A DNA stretch of 64,000 bases, taken from assembly GCA_013368325.1 (NCBI GenBank), contig JAACJK010000219.1:186001-250000 (forward strand), written 5' to 3'. Both the position numbers and the translations under genes were made by a program. Shown piece after piece: positions 33,258-44,999 of this stretch (positions are counted from its first letter, which is position 1; each line of letters opens with the position of its first letter). Below the pieces are notes generated by a model. That model was not told the DNA's origin. It searched no databases and worked only from the letters and a program-made list of their open reading frames with translations. Source of the DNA: Ephemerocybe angulata. Taxonomy: Eukaryota; Basidiomycota; Agaricomycetes; Agaricales; Psathyrellaceae.

Positions 33258-35618
33258 CTACTGGAGGAGCACCCTCGGCTTGAGGATCACCGTCGCCTCT
33301 CGATCTTGCACCCTGTATGTCGCCCCCATCCCAACTGTACATAGAACCCGTCGCCCGACCTTCCCAGCAGCAGGCTTTGTCTTCCCCGAACCATACTCGT
33401 CCTCGTCTTTCATGCAAGAGTGGTCGTAGGTGGATTCAGCTCGAATTAGGATGAGGCATATGTCTGCTGAACGTATGTCGTGGATTATCGCGAATTTTAT
33501 CTTCAGCGCCATTTCAACAATGTTCTGTATCTTTTCCTGTACGCTGGCCGCAATCTTCTGGGCAGTTGGGGCGTCCTCTCTCCAGCCACCAATATTCATG
33601 ATCTCACTGACTTTTCTCTCTAGGTATTGAGCTTCAACGGACTCTGATTCAAGGTGAGCGTGAGTGATCGAAAGCCAATTCTTGGCGATTGCCAGCCTGT
33701 CTGGTGCACAGGAAAAATAGCAGTGAGTTTTAGTCGATTGCAAATGTTTATCGCATTGCTCACTCGTCTGCAGTATCCGTGCCCACAAGGAGGCAAGGAA
33801 GTCCGCGACCTCCTTTCTCTCAGAGGTAAATCCGTGTACGAGCTCGACACAGCGCTCGACGACCGTGCTCTGTATCATGCATTCGAGGAGTGTTGTATCC
33901 GGGTCCCGCTCTGCAACACCACGGCGCATCGTATTGACAACCCTTTCACCCCATTTCTTCTCCCAGACTCGGCAGTCGCTTTGTCGTCGTCTCCTCGCAT
34001 CCTCGCTTTCTGGGTGTCGATTTGCCCAGTTCCTCGCTTCCTCGCCCAGCAATTTGTCCGACACGTGGAAGGCGAGAGCACCAATGTACTCGTTCAGGTC
34101 TTCAGCCATTCGGGTTACATCGACTGGAGAGAGCTGGTCACTTGTGGTCATGAATGCCTGGGCAACCCTGAGCTCCTCCGTCCGTGAAGCTAGGAGATTC
34201 TCCAGCTCCCTGAGCCGTCTTCTCGAAGTCGGGACTCCTCCTATAGTGCCACTTCTCTCTCCTCGCATCCTCTCAGCATCTGCTGCTGCCTCCCTCGCCT
34301 GTGCCAAATCGAACTCTGCCCTCTGAGCTTGTACTTGCGCACCATTGACCTCAGCAGCTTTTTGCAATAATCGCTCCTCCAGGTCGTGTGCCCGCGCACG
34401 CTCCACCATCACCATACCGCTTAAGCGATCGATATCGTCCTGTTTCTCCTGTAAAGCAGCGCGTTTAGTCCCCAGAGGTTCCGTTTCTTGTGTCCCTTCT
34501 CGATGTGACGTCGATCCGCCAATTTGAACGCGCTTCAGCTGCTCCTTTGCCATTGTTAACTCCGCTTCCTGACTCGCTAGGCGTTGCTTCAACTCCGCGT
34601 TCTGATTCGTCAGCCTCTGACGAGCTTTCTCGGACTCCTGTCTTCCCTCCTCATCCTCCTTACGCGCCCTCCGCATCTGCTCCTCAGACCTCCTCGCCCG
34701 TTTCTCCGACTCCCGGACTTGTGCCTCCAGTTGTTGCGATATCTTTTTCAAATCCTGTAGTTCTTTCTCTGCGAACGCAATCTTGGAAGTGTGCTCGGCA
34801 GAAACCACTCGGGCCCTGGCAGCTTCCCCTTGAGCTGTCTTAGCCTCACTTCTCCTTCTCCTCTCTAGGGTCTCCTTCTCCTTCTCCACCTTCCGGACCT
34901 TCTCCCTGTACATTGATATGTCGCGCTCGTGTTCAATTTTGAGGTCGTCGTACTTTCTTATCGCTTCGCCCGCCTCTTTTAACGAGTTACTAAGCTCCAT
35001 ACGCAATGTCTCCACTTTTTTCTTCCACCTTTTTGATCCGTCCTGCGCTTCCCTCAATTTCCCTTCTAGCATAGTGATATGCTCCTGCAGCCCAGCTGAC
35101 TCTGCTCTGATCTCCCCAAGTTCCACCCGAAGATTATCCACCTCATTCTCCTTTTCCCGAATGACTTCGAGGTACGAGTATTCGTCTTCTTTGCCCAACC
35201 CAGACATTACATTCTCCCTGTTCCAGCCTCCTCTCGATTCACCTGCAAACCTATCACGCTCGGTGTAGCCTGAGTCAACCGTAGCCTTCAAATGCTTGAT
35301 GTCGCTATCTCCCTGGCTACGTCCGTTGGCAAACGAGGGCGCCGGACCTCTGGACAATGAGCGAAAGTGACGCCGGGTCCTAGAAATAGGACCTTCATGC
35401 ACCGCCGACGCTGACGTTTGTTTGGCGACCTGACCGGCTTGACCTTCAAAACGACAAATATTAGTAGAAAATCAATGGATAATGCATTTCCATGGACATT
35501 TAAACTCACTTATCGCTGAAAACTTGCCTGATGTCCAACCTAGTGCTGAGGAAGGTCTTTTTGTGTTCCCTGCTACTGGAAGCGTGTAGCTGGGCTGGTG
35601 TTGTCTGCCTCTATCCAT
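33258..35618 (-). CDS. Coiled-coil protein with conserved C-terminal helical domain (coil b)
   Basis: Three exons (35510-35618, 33764-35443, 33258-33700) give 743 aa starting MDRGRQHQPSYTLPVAGNTK. A Ser/Arg-rich N-terminus leads into a heptad coil of roughly 300 residues (KENEVDNLRVELGEIRAES, KIAFAEKELQDLKKISQQLE, RRSEEQMRRARKEDEEGR). The shared C-terminal domain follows: RVAQAFMTTSDQLSPVDVTR, MAEDLNEYIGALAFHVSDKL, DPDTTLLECMIQSTVVERC, RLAIAKNWLSIT, GGWREDAPTAQ, and VLCTVGMGATYR...VILKPRVLL. The 63-nt second intron (33701-33763) is a multiple of three and stop-free, so retention would insert 21 residues. b is the only coil gene without an Hsp70-like gene directly upstream on its strand; D, also minus, lies beyond the inverted C/c pair. 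Confidence 0.88.
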
Positions 35619-36117
35619 TGTAGCAGAGTTGCTCCTCGGTCCTGTCTGAGGGTGTGCTTCGATCTGGGACAGAGTCTCCTTGCTGTAGCAGAAGGATTAG
35701 AGAAGGATACAGGCCTAATTCTGACTATTGATTTGGCCGAGCGGCGCCGAGTCGACAACACGTTCCTGGCGTTTTGGAGGTAAGGGGGAGGAAGACTTCA
35801 TGGCGTGATCTGGCACGTTCCAAATTGCTGTGTGTACCCGTATCGAATTAATTCACATGATTCGTTTTGGACATCTTTGACATGATGCAGTCGACTAGGC
35901 AGGACTCGGTTGGATGAAGATAGGCGCCCAAGATATCATCTGCGTACCAAGGACTGGGTTGAGATTCAGGGGTATAAGATTGTCTTGGCCTGTCATTTGA
36001 CCAATGCCTTTACGCCATGTGTGATTGGATCCCCCAGGTTCCGAAGATAAGTCGTGACACGCTGGATCTTCTTGGTTCTCCCTCTGCCCATCACTCTCGA
36101 ACGCTTCTGAGTCGGTC
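35619..36117. promoter_or_regulatory. Divergent promoter between coil b and Hsp70-like C
   Basis: 499 bases separate the two start codons, so both genes must be driven from here. It contains GGCGCCCA at 35923-35930, related to the recurring 9-mer without its A/T tail. No other signal is clear. Confidence 0.55.
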
Positions 36118-38701
36118 ATGTCCCTACCGCAGCGCAAGAAATACAGTGGCCGAACCAGACGACTTTTGCTTGCCTTTGACATTGGAACAACCTTCAGTGG
36201 GATATCCTACAGGTACTCTCTCTCCCGCATAGCATCCCGAACAAGACTTAGATACATACTTGGACAGTATTTTGGACCCTGGAAACGTCCCTGAGATTCT
36301 TCCTGTTACACGGTAAGGCGATTATTCCTCCTCTGTCCGCAAGAGCCACATTTTGACGACAGAGTAAAACGTTAGATTTCCATCGCAAGAGCAAATCGGC
36401 GGGGATTCCAAGATACCTACCGTTATCTACTACAACTCTGCTGGAAATCCTTGCGCCATTGGGGCAGAGACGCTCAAGGAGGGGATCGAGGAAGACGCTG
36501 AACAAAACGGCTGGACTCAAGCTAAATGGTTGGTCATATTACCTTCATTTTTGGGGGTGAAACATCACTCAGAGTACCATGGCTTTGTAGGTTTAAGCTA
36601 CACCTTCGCCCAAGGCCATCTGGACAACTAAATTCCCCGAATACTGACCCTGGTATTCCACCGTTACCGCCTCACAAGACCGTGGTTCATGTCTTCAAGG
36701 ATTACATGCATTACCTCCATCGATGCGCGCGAGAATACATTTCAGAAACACACGGCGACCGACTATGGTCCGCCGTCAAAGACGACATCATGTACGTCTT
36801 GACGCATCCCAATGGCTGGGGCGGTCCTCAGCAAACCCAGATGCGGGCAGCAGCAACACTCGCAGGGTTTGTGGCGAACGGAGAAGAAGCACAGTCTCGC
36901 ATCACTTTTGTAACAGAAGGAGAGGCCAGCCTCCACTTCTGTCTCACTAATGGACTCTCGCTCAGCGCTGATAAGAAGGTGCGTGAGCCTTTGGCCCTGT
37001 GATGAGTTCGCCCCTGAATCCAACCCGATTATGATTCTAGTCAGGCGTTATGATTGTGGACGCTGGAGGGGGAACTATTGATGTTACCGCGTACCGTAAG
37101 CGTAAAAACAGTTCTTTCGAGGAAATCGCAATTCCTGAATGTAAGTCACTTCACTTTATCATCATAGACTCCGTTCCAGGTCCCCGAAGCTTAATGGGTC
37201 GTGTAAATAGGCCATTTCCAGGGCGCGGCTTATGTCACGATGCGGGCCAAGGAATACTTCACGGGTATGTCTTCGCAACTATAAAATGAACGAGTTTGAC
37301 CAAGTCATATCTTAGATTTGCTCTCAAATACACGATTCTCTCAAGACATTGAGACCTTGGAAAGGCGCTTCGATAGAAATACGAAGCACGTTTTTCGAAA
37401 GGACAGCGAACCTCACCACATCCAATTTGCCTCCCACCGTGAACGTGATTCGGCTCTTAATATCCGAGGAGGACGACTAACTCTATCGGGGTGCGTATGA
37501 AGTACCTACCGGCCACATTTGCATCGTTTCTGACTCAATCCTGATTCTTCGTTTCGTGTCTAGAGTGGTTGTCGCCAAAATGTTTGAGCCCTCGATCACT
37601 TGTATTGTCGATGCGGTACGAGCTCAGAAGGCCGCATCCCATTTTTCAATAAAGGTGTGTCCCATACGTCAGAGTTTAACATATACAGCAGCCTCTGATC
37701 ACCTATTAAAGTCCCTCTTCCTAGTAGGGGGCTTTTCAGCTAGTACTTGGCTCTTTGACAGGGTTCGAGAGAAGGTAGAAGCGTTAGGAATAACTGTCTC
37801 GCGCCCAGATACCTTCGTGTGCGTAACCCCTCTGGAATTCATCTGCTCCGTATCCTCTAATGAATCATGCCATTTACAGCAACAAGGCAGTGTCGAATGG
37901 TGCCGTATCGTTTGTCCTAGACCACGTAGTGACTACAAGAGTCTCCCGATTAACATATGGGCTGTATTGCGATACGCCTTTCCGCAGCGAGGACCCTGAG
38001 CATCAAAAGAGGGCAAATCGCACCTTTCGTGACCAGTTCGATGGGAAGCGAATGTTGAAAGGAAAGTATCAGATCATCTTGCCCAAGGTGCGGACATTCC
38101 TTCTTGGCAGTTTTGGAGCGAATCACTGATAACCAGGGTATTATCAAGAACATTAGAATTCGCGAGACCGTTGAGTTCAAGGAGGCCTTCACACAGAAAA
38201 GCACTGACAAGAAGTCCCTCAAAACGATAAGCGCAGCAATACTTGTGTACACCGGGAAGAAATCGAACCCAACCTGGGCCAGCGATGATCCCGGTAAGCC
38301 ACACTAGAATACGTCGACACCTTGGGCAAGGTAGCCACCCGAGCAATCGCTCACATCTCTTTCAGGTAGTTACTCAATCGCATGCAGAATTGAAGCTGAT
38401 ACTTCCGCTGTCACACTGGTTAAACGCAAATCCACCGTAACCTCGCAAACGTATTATCGCATGGATTATGAAGTTGTCCTTCTCTTTGGATTGACCGAAC
38501 TTGTAGCCCAGATTGCCTGGAGCGACGATTCCGTACGTACACTACTACTATCTTTCGCGAGAACCCTTTCTGACTAGAATCGTAACATAGGGAAACGAAA
38601 CAAGGTATGTGTCTAAAACTCTGCGGGAGACTTGACCATTGGCGAAACAGTTTCTGAACTGGGAAAATAGAAGCCCTGCAAAGGTGGTCTACGCAACATA
38701 G
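36118..38701 (+). CDS. Hsp70-like ATPase, HSPA12 type (copy C)
   Basis: Fourteen exons give 594 aa: 36118-36212, 36268-36312, 36376-36528, 36591-36978, 37041-37140, 37211-37264, 37316-37490, 37564-37654, 37712-37818, 37880-38087, 38137-38293, 38366-38532, 38591-38604, 38671-38701. Motifs: LAFDIGTTFSGISYR, THPNGWGGPQQ, VTEGEASLHFC, VDAGGGTIDVTAY, SLFLVGGFSASTW. The block FDRNTKHVFRKDSEPHHIQF is nearly shared with copy G, and the introduction FPSQEQIGGDSKIPTVIYY with G as well, so C and G are sister copies. The C-terminal part is NKAVSNGAVSFVLDH, RLTYGLYC, EVVLLFGLTELVAQIAW; the 14-nt micro-exon encodes GNETR; the end is SPAKVVYAT. Coil c begins 295 bases downstream. Orientation is opposite to B and D. 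Confidence 0.92.
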
Positions 38702-38934
38702 CTATCAGGATTAACCCCAGGAGCCCAAGTTTCCAACCCTTCTCTTTCGATTGCGGATAGCACAGTATTATAGTCGCCGAGCCAAACTCTGCCTTCTCCT
38801 CATGTACAATTCGTGTATCATTTGGCGTATATGATCCCGCCAGGAACCGTGTCATACATATAGCCTACCTTTCTAAAACACCAGATCTGATGCCATCCCC
38901 GCGCCGTGGCAATGCTCTTAATGATATAAAGCGG

Positions 38935-38941
38935 GCTATCT
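38935..38941 (+). promoter_or_regulatory. TATA-like element of coil c
   Basis: TATAAAG about 60 bases before the coil c start codon, in the short gap after Hsp70-like C. It suggests that c has its own promoter rather than being read through from C. Confidence 0.5.
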
Positions 38942-38996
38942 TGAGATAAGACTTAGCCCCTTCCCAACGTCGTACTTCTCGACATTATCATCAAAT

Positions 38997-40674
38997 ATGG
39001 ACCAACCGCACAATCCAGAAGGTCCAGATGCGTGGGCACCATCGCCTTCGAGTCAACCTCGGCAGAGGATCGCATTGGACGAGGAAGACAATCAGCTGCG
39101 GAAGGGAACAAGAGGGAGGCATCGAAGACTCTGGTACAAGTCAGCCCCGAGTCAATCCGCGATGTATCTCAATTCCATAATCCATGGCAGCGGGAGTGCC
39201 ACTCCAGACCCAGGATTCACATATCCTCGAGACGGCATCACCACTTTCGATGTTGGTCGAGCACAAGACCACATCCAAGGGCAGACCCCAAGATCCAGGG
39301 CAGCTCCTGCTTCCAGTGGAAGCGTGACGTGTGAGCGGTTCTGTAGCCTCTTGTACATAGACCTACTATTAAGTACTGCTGCATCCAGTAGTGGCCGAGA
39401 GCGAGAAGGATCGCGAGATCAAGGCCCTCAGGAGTGTCATTGCTTTGCTTGAGGAGGAGCGCAGAAAGGATGGCCTGTTTCAGTCAGAAAGACAAAGGAG
39501 GCTCGAGGAGGGGTCACAGAGGAAAGAGGCCGAGATGTCCAGGTTGAACGAAGAGTTGCGCAGGTCCGAACAGATTCGCGGCGTTTGGGAGAAGCGGGCC
39601 AGAGATAGCGAAGAAAAACTGAGAGACGCGAACACGGAGGTTAGGAGGGCTCAATCAGAGATCGACACGTATGCTCACCAGGTTGCAGTGGCGGAAAGGG
39701 CGTTGACCGACTCCGAGGAACTGATGGCCGCACGATCTGACGAGCTCAATGCGGCCCAGGCGTTCATAACGACAGCAGACAAATCGGCACTGGCGGACAT
39801 CTCTCGGATGGTCGAGGAACTAAACGAGGAGATTGCTCAGCTTTCCTTTGTCATATCTGACAAGATTGTCGATGAAAATCTAAAACGTTGGTCGAAGGAA
39901 AAACCCGAACGTGGCGAGAGCGCGAAGAAACAAGAGGACACTTCCCGGTTCTGGAGGGGGAAGTGGGGACAATGGCTGGTTGACGATATGTGCGAAGGAG
40001 TGAGAAGAACTGAGCCCGACACGTTTCTCTTCGAATGCGTTATTCAGAACGTCCTTTCCGAGTTTTGCGTCGAGATCATCTGCACCTTCGCCTCTGATGG
40101 CGGTGAGCAAGGGAGGCACCTCGATGTGCTATGGAAAGACGTCTGGTGTAATAGTAAGTGCTTCACCAAGACAGACACCCCGTCGTGGTTCTTAACTGCC
40201 AGCGATTTAGATGGAACAGCGGTCGCCAAAAACTGGCTTGCAATCACGTATGCACAGCTCGAGACGGAGAAAGGAGAAGCCTGCGAATTGGAAAAGCTAC
40301 AAGAGCTCATGCGAGTGGTCGGTTGGCGAGACGATGCTCCCGAAGCCCTAGAATTCGCTGAGCATATTCAAGCGCAGGCGGCATCCATTACCGCAAGAGC
40401 GAGAAGGATCAAGTCAACAACGATCCGGGATATCCTCTCGGCCAATGTGCATCCCTTCGTAGTCCCAAGAAACTCCAAGTACGATCCAGGACAGATGGAA
40501 GATGTGGAATGCTCCGTCAAGGGCAACTCAAAAGCAGACCACAAGTCGGGAGGCAGACAAACCGAGTGCACGGTGAGCATGGGGGTTGTGCACAAAGTGA
40601 AGCACGAGCATGGTGACCAGGAGAGGGTTATCTTGAAGCCAAAGGTGCTGTTGCAGCCTCCCAAGGCAGGATAG
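38997..40674 (+). CDS. Coiled-coil protein with conserved C-terminal helical domain (coil c, partner of Hsp70-like C)
   Basis: Three exons (38997-39330, 39389-40153, 40211-40674) give 520 aa. The N-terminal 110 residues are low-complexity (MDQPHNPEGPDAWAPSPSS). The coil (EKDREIKALRSVIALLEEER, RSEQIRGVWEKRARDSEEKL) is much shorter than in a and b. The C-terminal domain is complete: NAAQAFITTADKSALADISR, MVEELNEEIAQLSFVISDKI, EPDTFLFECVIQNVLSEFC, GTAVAKNWLAIT, VGWRDDAPEAL, CTVSMGVVHKVKHEHG and VILKPKVLLQPP. The second intron (40154-40210, 57 nt) is in-frame and stop-free. A TATAAAG at 38935-38941 lies 62 bases upstream of the start codon. It ends 308 bases from the convergent copy D. Confidence 0.88.
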
Positions 40675-40982
40675 ACTAGGACTTTTGAGAGCGAAATTCG
40701 AATGTGAATGCATAGCCGTACCGAGGGGTGGATTTATGTTGAAGTCGGATAAAGTTCAAGTTCAGCACCGCTCAAGCAGGCGCACCGTTTTGTTTTCAGA
40801 GCAGAGTTTCAGGACCGCAGTCGAATGGAGTCGAGAATAAGCTCAAAGTCGTAGTTCGGGAAGAGTTTGGTTCAAGGAAAAAAGAATGTTTAGGCTGGCT
40901 GGGAAGATTTTTAAAGTCCTTGCAAAACAGATACAAATTCTCTTTCTGATAGATAAGATTAGATCTTAGTCGACCCAAGAAT
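40675..40982. other. Convergent 3' gap between coil c and Hsp70-like D
   Basis: 308 bases holding both transcript ends. The 3' flank is AT-rich around 40910-40970. No gene seen. Confidence 0.45.
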
Positions 40983-43255
40983 CTACGAATTGTCGTAAAG
41001 AATCTTGGCCTGACTCCGCTTTTCTACTCCCTAACCACCAAAACAAATCAGCCTTCCAGTTTAAATCACTATTAGAACACGTACATTTTCCCGGTAGGCA
41101 ATAAGCGCCTTAAACTCTGTCAGCCCAAAGAGCAGCACAATTTCATAATCCAGCCGAAAAAAAATCATCCCTCTTTCGCTCCTCATCGGTTGTAGTGTCA
41201 ACGCCGACAGGTCGACCTCGATCGTGCATATCTCGGTGAAGAATGCTGTTTGGAAATTGGAATGATACAGTGATCAATCAGGCGCTCGGTCCCAAGAGTC
41301 AACGGGTCATCTTGCGAACTTACGGGCATCGACATCTCTCCACCGTGGTTTCTCAATCGCACCTCGGTATCCCCACACGACGAACGTTGCCTTCTGGAAG
41401 TCTATCCTCCTCTCCGACTCGCGAAAGTATGGTTTTCGGAACTCCTTCAACTCTGAGACTTGCACATTCTGGTTTTGATCAGAGTCGGACCTTTCCGTAG
41501 ACTTTCGACGAGGGAAACTCACCTTAGGCAGGATGATATCAAAGACATCCGAAATTCTTCTATAACCCGAGAGGGAAGTGAATACCTGATTCATCCTACT
41601 TCGATGCTCAGGGTCCGTCTCGACGAAAGGTATGTGGCAGAAATTCCCATATGTCAATTTGGATACGCGACTGTTGACAAAGTGGTCGAGATAGAAGGAG
41701 ATAGCGCCGTCGGAGACCGCTTTGTTTCTGAGAAGATGTGAGTCGAAGTCAATGTGACGAGCAATCAACTTACACATGGTTCTCCGGACGCACGACGAGC
41801 ATTCCGTGCGGGCGCAGCGCTTCAAGAACTCGTGCAAAAAGCCAGTCGCTCGCTGCAAAGCCTCCGACTAGGACGACATGCTGAGATGCCCCTCGTCAAT
41901 ATCCTTCCCCCACACGGAAAAAGCCGCTCACAGTTACAGGCCGATGGGCCTGTCGCCGCTGTTCAAGGACCCCATTCACGATGCACCTCACAGATGGCTC
42001 AAAGAACGACGCGACTTCTGACCCTTCCAGTTTCAACTGCCCGAAACGGATGTTGCACGACGGGTCATTATCCCTCGTGGATCCAAACTTGATAAATTGC
42101 TGTTCGCTCGAGTTGCGGAACCGGGGCTTCGTGGTTTTGTCGAAGCACCGCTGAATGTGTTCGATGTCGTCTTGGAAGGCGGATTCCTTGAGGAAGTCTG
42201 GCAAATGTGAGGTTAAGCCCAACGTAGAGAGGTGTAACGCACTTTCGAGATAGACGCCCGCATGGATAGTAACGAAGACCGATCCGTGGAAGTGACACTG
42301 CGGAGGCGCAATTTCCTCGAATGTTGTTTCGCGGCCTCCATTCTGGGTCCGACCATAGGCGCTTATATCAACTGTCCCTCCACCGGCATCTACGACGACG
42401 ACCCCGTCCCCCTTCTGATCTCCTAGTGTAAGTTATCTAGCTTAAAAGGAATAGACGCGCGCCCACCTTCGTTACAGCCTCTGGCAACCCATTCTGAATC
42501 GTAAAGTGCAAACTCGCCTCACCCTCCGTCACAAACGATAACCGGCTTTGCCCAACTTGCGTATCCGGTATCAGCCCGCCAATCACCGCAGCCCTCCTCA
42601 TCTGCGCCTGTTGCGCCCCCTCCCAACCATTTGGATGGCTCAAGACAAAGTCCATGTCCCCACAGACCGACGCCCACAGATCCGGCCCATTCGCATGTGT
42701 GTCCTTGATGTATTCCTCCGCACAGTACACCAGGTACGCAAGGAAGTCGGCGACAACCTGCGTTACCGTTCTGCCAACAGGGAGCGGGGGAATCTCCTGT
42801 GCTATGACCTGCTGCTGTGTGTCGTTCGTAGCGTTCACCGGGCGGAGGTGCAGCTTGAACCATTCAGCCTTGACCCATCCTTCGTCCTCCGCAGTTTCAA
42901 AGATTCCTTCTTTGGTGGCTTCGGCGCCAACCGCTCTGACCTGGCCCTCGCGATCGTAGTAGATGATGGTAGGGATTTTGGAGGCACCGCTGATGTGCTC
43001 GTGCGCTGGGAACCTGGTTCAAAGCTCACTTGATCCATCGACGAGCGTAAGAGGGTGCTAATACCCACCTCGTTACTGGTTTGATCTCAGGTACTTGGCC
43101 AGGATCCAGCACACTTCCGAGGGTGTTAGAGGTACATAGTCTCAAGACAAGCCGAATCTGACGCACGCGTATGATATGCCGCTATATGTGGTCCCGACAT
43201 CGAGGGCCAAGATGAGTTTACGTCGAAATCCACGATAGGGTGTTCGAGGAGTCAT
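40983..43255 (-). CDS. Hsp70-like ATPase, HSPA12 type (copy D)
   Basis: Ten exons give 594 aa: 43167-43255, 43069-43113, 42467-43013, 42243-42414, 41932-42197, 41774-41880, 41523-41727, 41324-41468, 41085-41245, 40983-41030. Motifs: ALDVGTTYSGISYA (Tyr in place of Phe after TT), SHPNGWEGAQQ, VTEGEASLHFT, VDAGGGTVDISAY, HVVLVGGFAASDW. The blocks EEIAPPQCHFHGSVFV and KFGSTRDNDP..NIRFGQLKL mark it as the sister of copy A. Four introns present in the 14-exon copies are absent, including both that bound the 14-nt micro-exon, whose codons (GVEKR) are fused to the last exon ending SQAKILYDNS. GGGCGCTTA lies 61 bases upstream of its start. Its presumed partner b is separated from it by the inverted C/c pair. 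Confidence 0.9.
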
Positions 43256-44999
43256 TAGTGAGGATGGTGGTACGGGTTCAACCAGTGTGTTGTCACAAGG
43301 CACCGCATTACATCCGGGCGCTTATCTATGGCGACGGACCTTATGGCTGTGGTTATGAGCGCTGAGGCTGTGCGGGAGTGAGTTGACTCAGGCACCACAT
43401 ATGCTGTCTGGAGGATATCAGGAACTGTACGGCCCCTTGTAGTTTTTGCACAAGGACACCTGAGGTCGAATAACATCGAAAATAAGAGGTCGACTTGGAC
43501 ACGACGCGAGGAGATTGACCCTCCTCTCTTGGATGAGAGTGGACTTTCTAAACTCAACACGCTCTGCCTAGCGAGGGAGGCCCGTGCACAGTTTCTCTAA
43601 TAGATTATCTGAGTGTTTACCTACGATGCGGGAACGAGGCACCATGAAGTCGCAGATATGAACCTCTACTTTACCTCGATTCAACAACCCTCTACATAGC
43701 TATCCCGCATTAGCTTAGTGATGCATCCTAGAGAGACCCATGGAAGAAATAACATCTGTGAGCAAACTACAGCGGGCATGCTTCTCACACCATCGACTTC
43801 ACCTCGTCGGTCCAGCTATCTACCTCCACTCCCAGACCCATAATCATCCGGGTTCGGCATCCTCGAGCCCATCTACTGCCCGGGCATCTCTGGTGCAGGG
43901 TAACGCAATATACTGTCCACGATGGACGCCGCAAGCGTTCGTTCAACATCCAGAGGCAGTTTCCCTGATAACGATCTGCACGGGCTCTTTCATCCTCACA
44001 GTAACGAGCTCATCGGCGGGCAGTGCAAGGCAGCCGCGAACGTGGTCGCGCTGCGCACTAGCGCTGAGGACGGAGCATTGCCTGGGTAGCGGAAAGTGGC
44101 GGATTGTGATGGAGGATATGTCTCTGTGTATCTAGCGACCTTGGACGGTTTAGTCTGGGTTTAGTCGACGTTGGTAAGCGGAATCTGAGACAAGGTCGTG
44201 GTCTTCCTAAAGTGCGAGCCAACCGCAGTCAAGCAGGAAGGATCGGATGTAGCTGTTTTCCTCGGCGAGCTAGATGGATAGGATGTAAACCTCCAGACGG
44301 AAGACCCCTTTGTTGCACTAGGTCCTTTTCTTCACGAGAAAGTTCCAGACGTGTTCGACAGAGCTCGTCGCGATTGATGACGTGGGGACGGGGCTCCCCT
44401 GAAGCGGCGTGGACATTGGGCCGTAGATGTCGATAAATAGAACCCCGGGCTCTCAGTGAAGATGGTAGAGACTTCCCTTGCGGCACAGAACTAGAGGGAT
44501 AGACAATAGGTGCCCTGAGCTAACCGTCGGTGCATGGGCCCCGACAAGTCAATGGTGTCTCTCGTCTGAAACTTCCTTTCACCGAGGTGCCGATGCGACG
44601 CATTTCCTAGAGTGTGACCGAGGGTATGGAGCAGTATAGTACAGTCTCTGAGCATGGTCCGCCCGCCATCTTGCGGCCAGTATCAACCGAGTATAGAACG
44701 CAGATTCAGTGCGGCTCGGACTGGGCTACTCAACGCAGTTCCTGTTTAAAGTCGATCATCTAGGACAGCGAACTTACTGTTGTTGCGGTCAGATAGCGAG
44801 CCTTGTCCACACCTATGTTCGCCTACACCATGATAGTTGAGTTGAACTGTGGAAGGATCATGGTGGAAGGAGAAGAACAAAGAATTGTGGGAAAGCAAAA
44901 AAATGTGCACGGGCTTATCTTATCTGCTAAGCTCCATATTCAATTATTATTTTCCTTTGCGAACCTTAACCACATACCCAGTCCTCACGCTCTTACAAA
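43256..44999. other. Large intergenic gap upstream of copy D and REX4-like gene
   Basis: 1.7 kb with no gene I can support. A 131-aa plus-strand open frame at 43740-44135 and a frame opening with ATG at 43922 show no recognisable motif and no continuing exons. The region holds the promoters of the divergent D and REX4-like genes and GGGCGCTTA at 43316-43324. Confidence 0.45.
43316..43324 (+). promoter_or_regulatory. GGGCGCTTA element upstream of Hsp70-like D
   Basis: Exact copy of the recurring 9-mer, centred about 65 bases before the D start codon, the closest spacing to any start in the window. Function inferred from recurrence. Confidence 0.5.

Noticed and set aside
41101..41109. ATAAGCGCC as another regulatory motif copy
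   Set aside because: It lies inside the coding sequence of copy D (KALIAY) and lacks the final C.
43740..44135. 131-aa plus-strand frame as a gene
   Set aside because: No domain, no sensible flanking exons, composition like random reading of GC-rich spacer.
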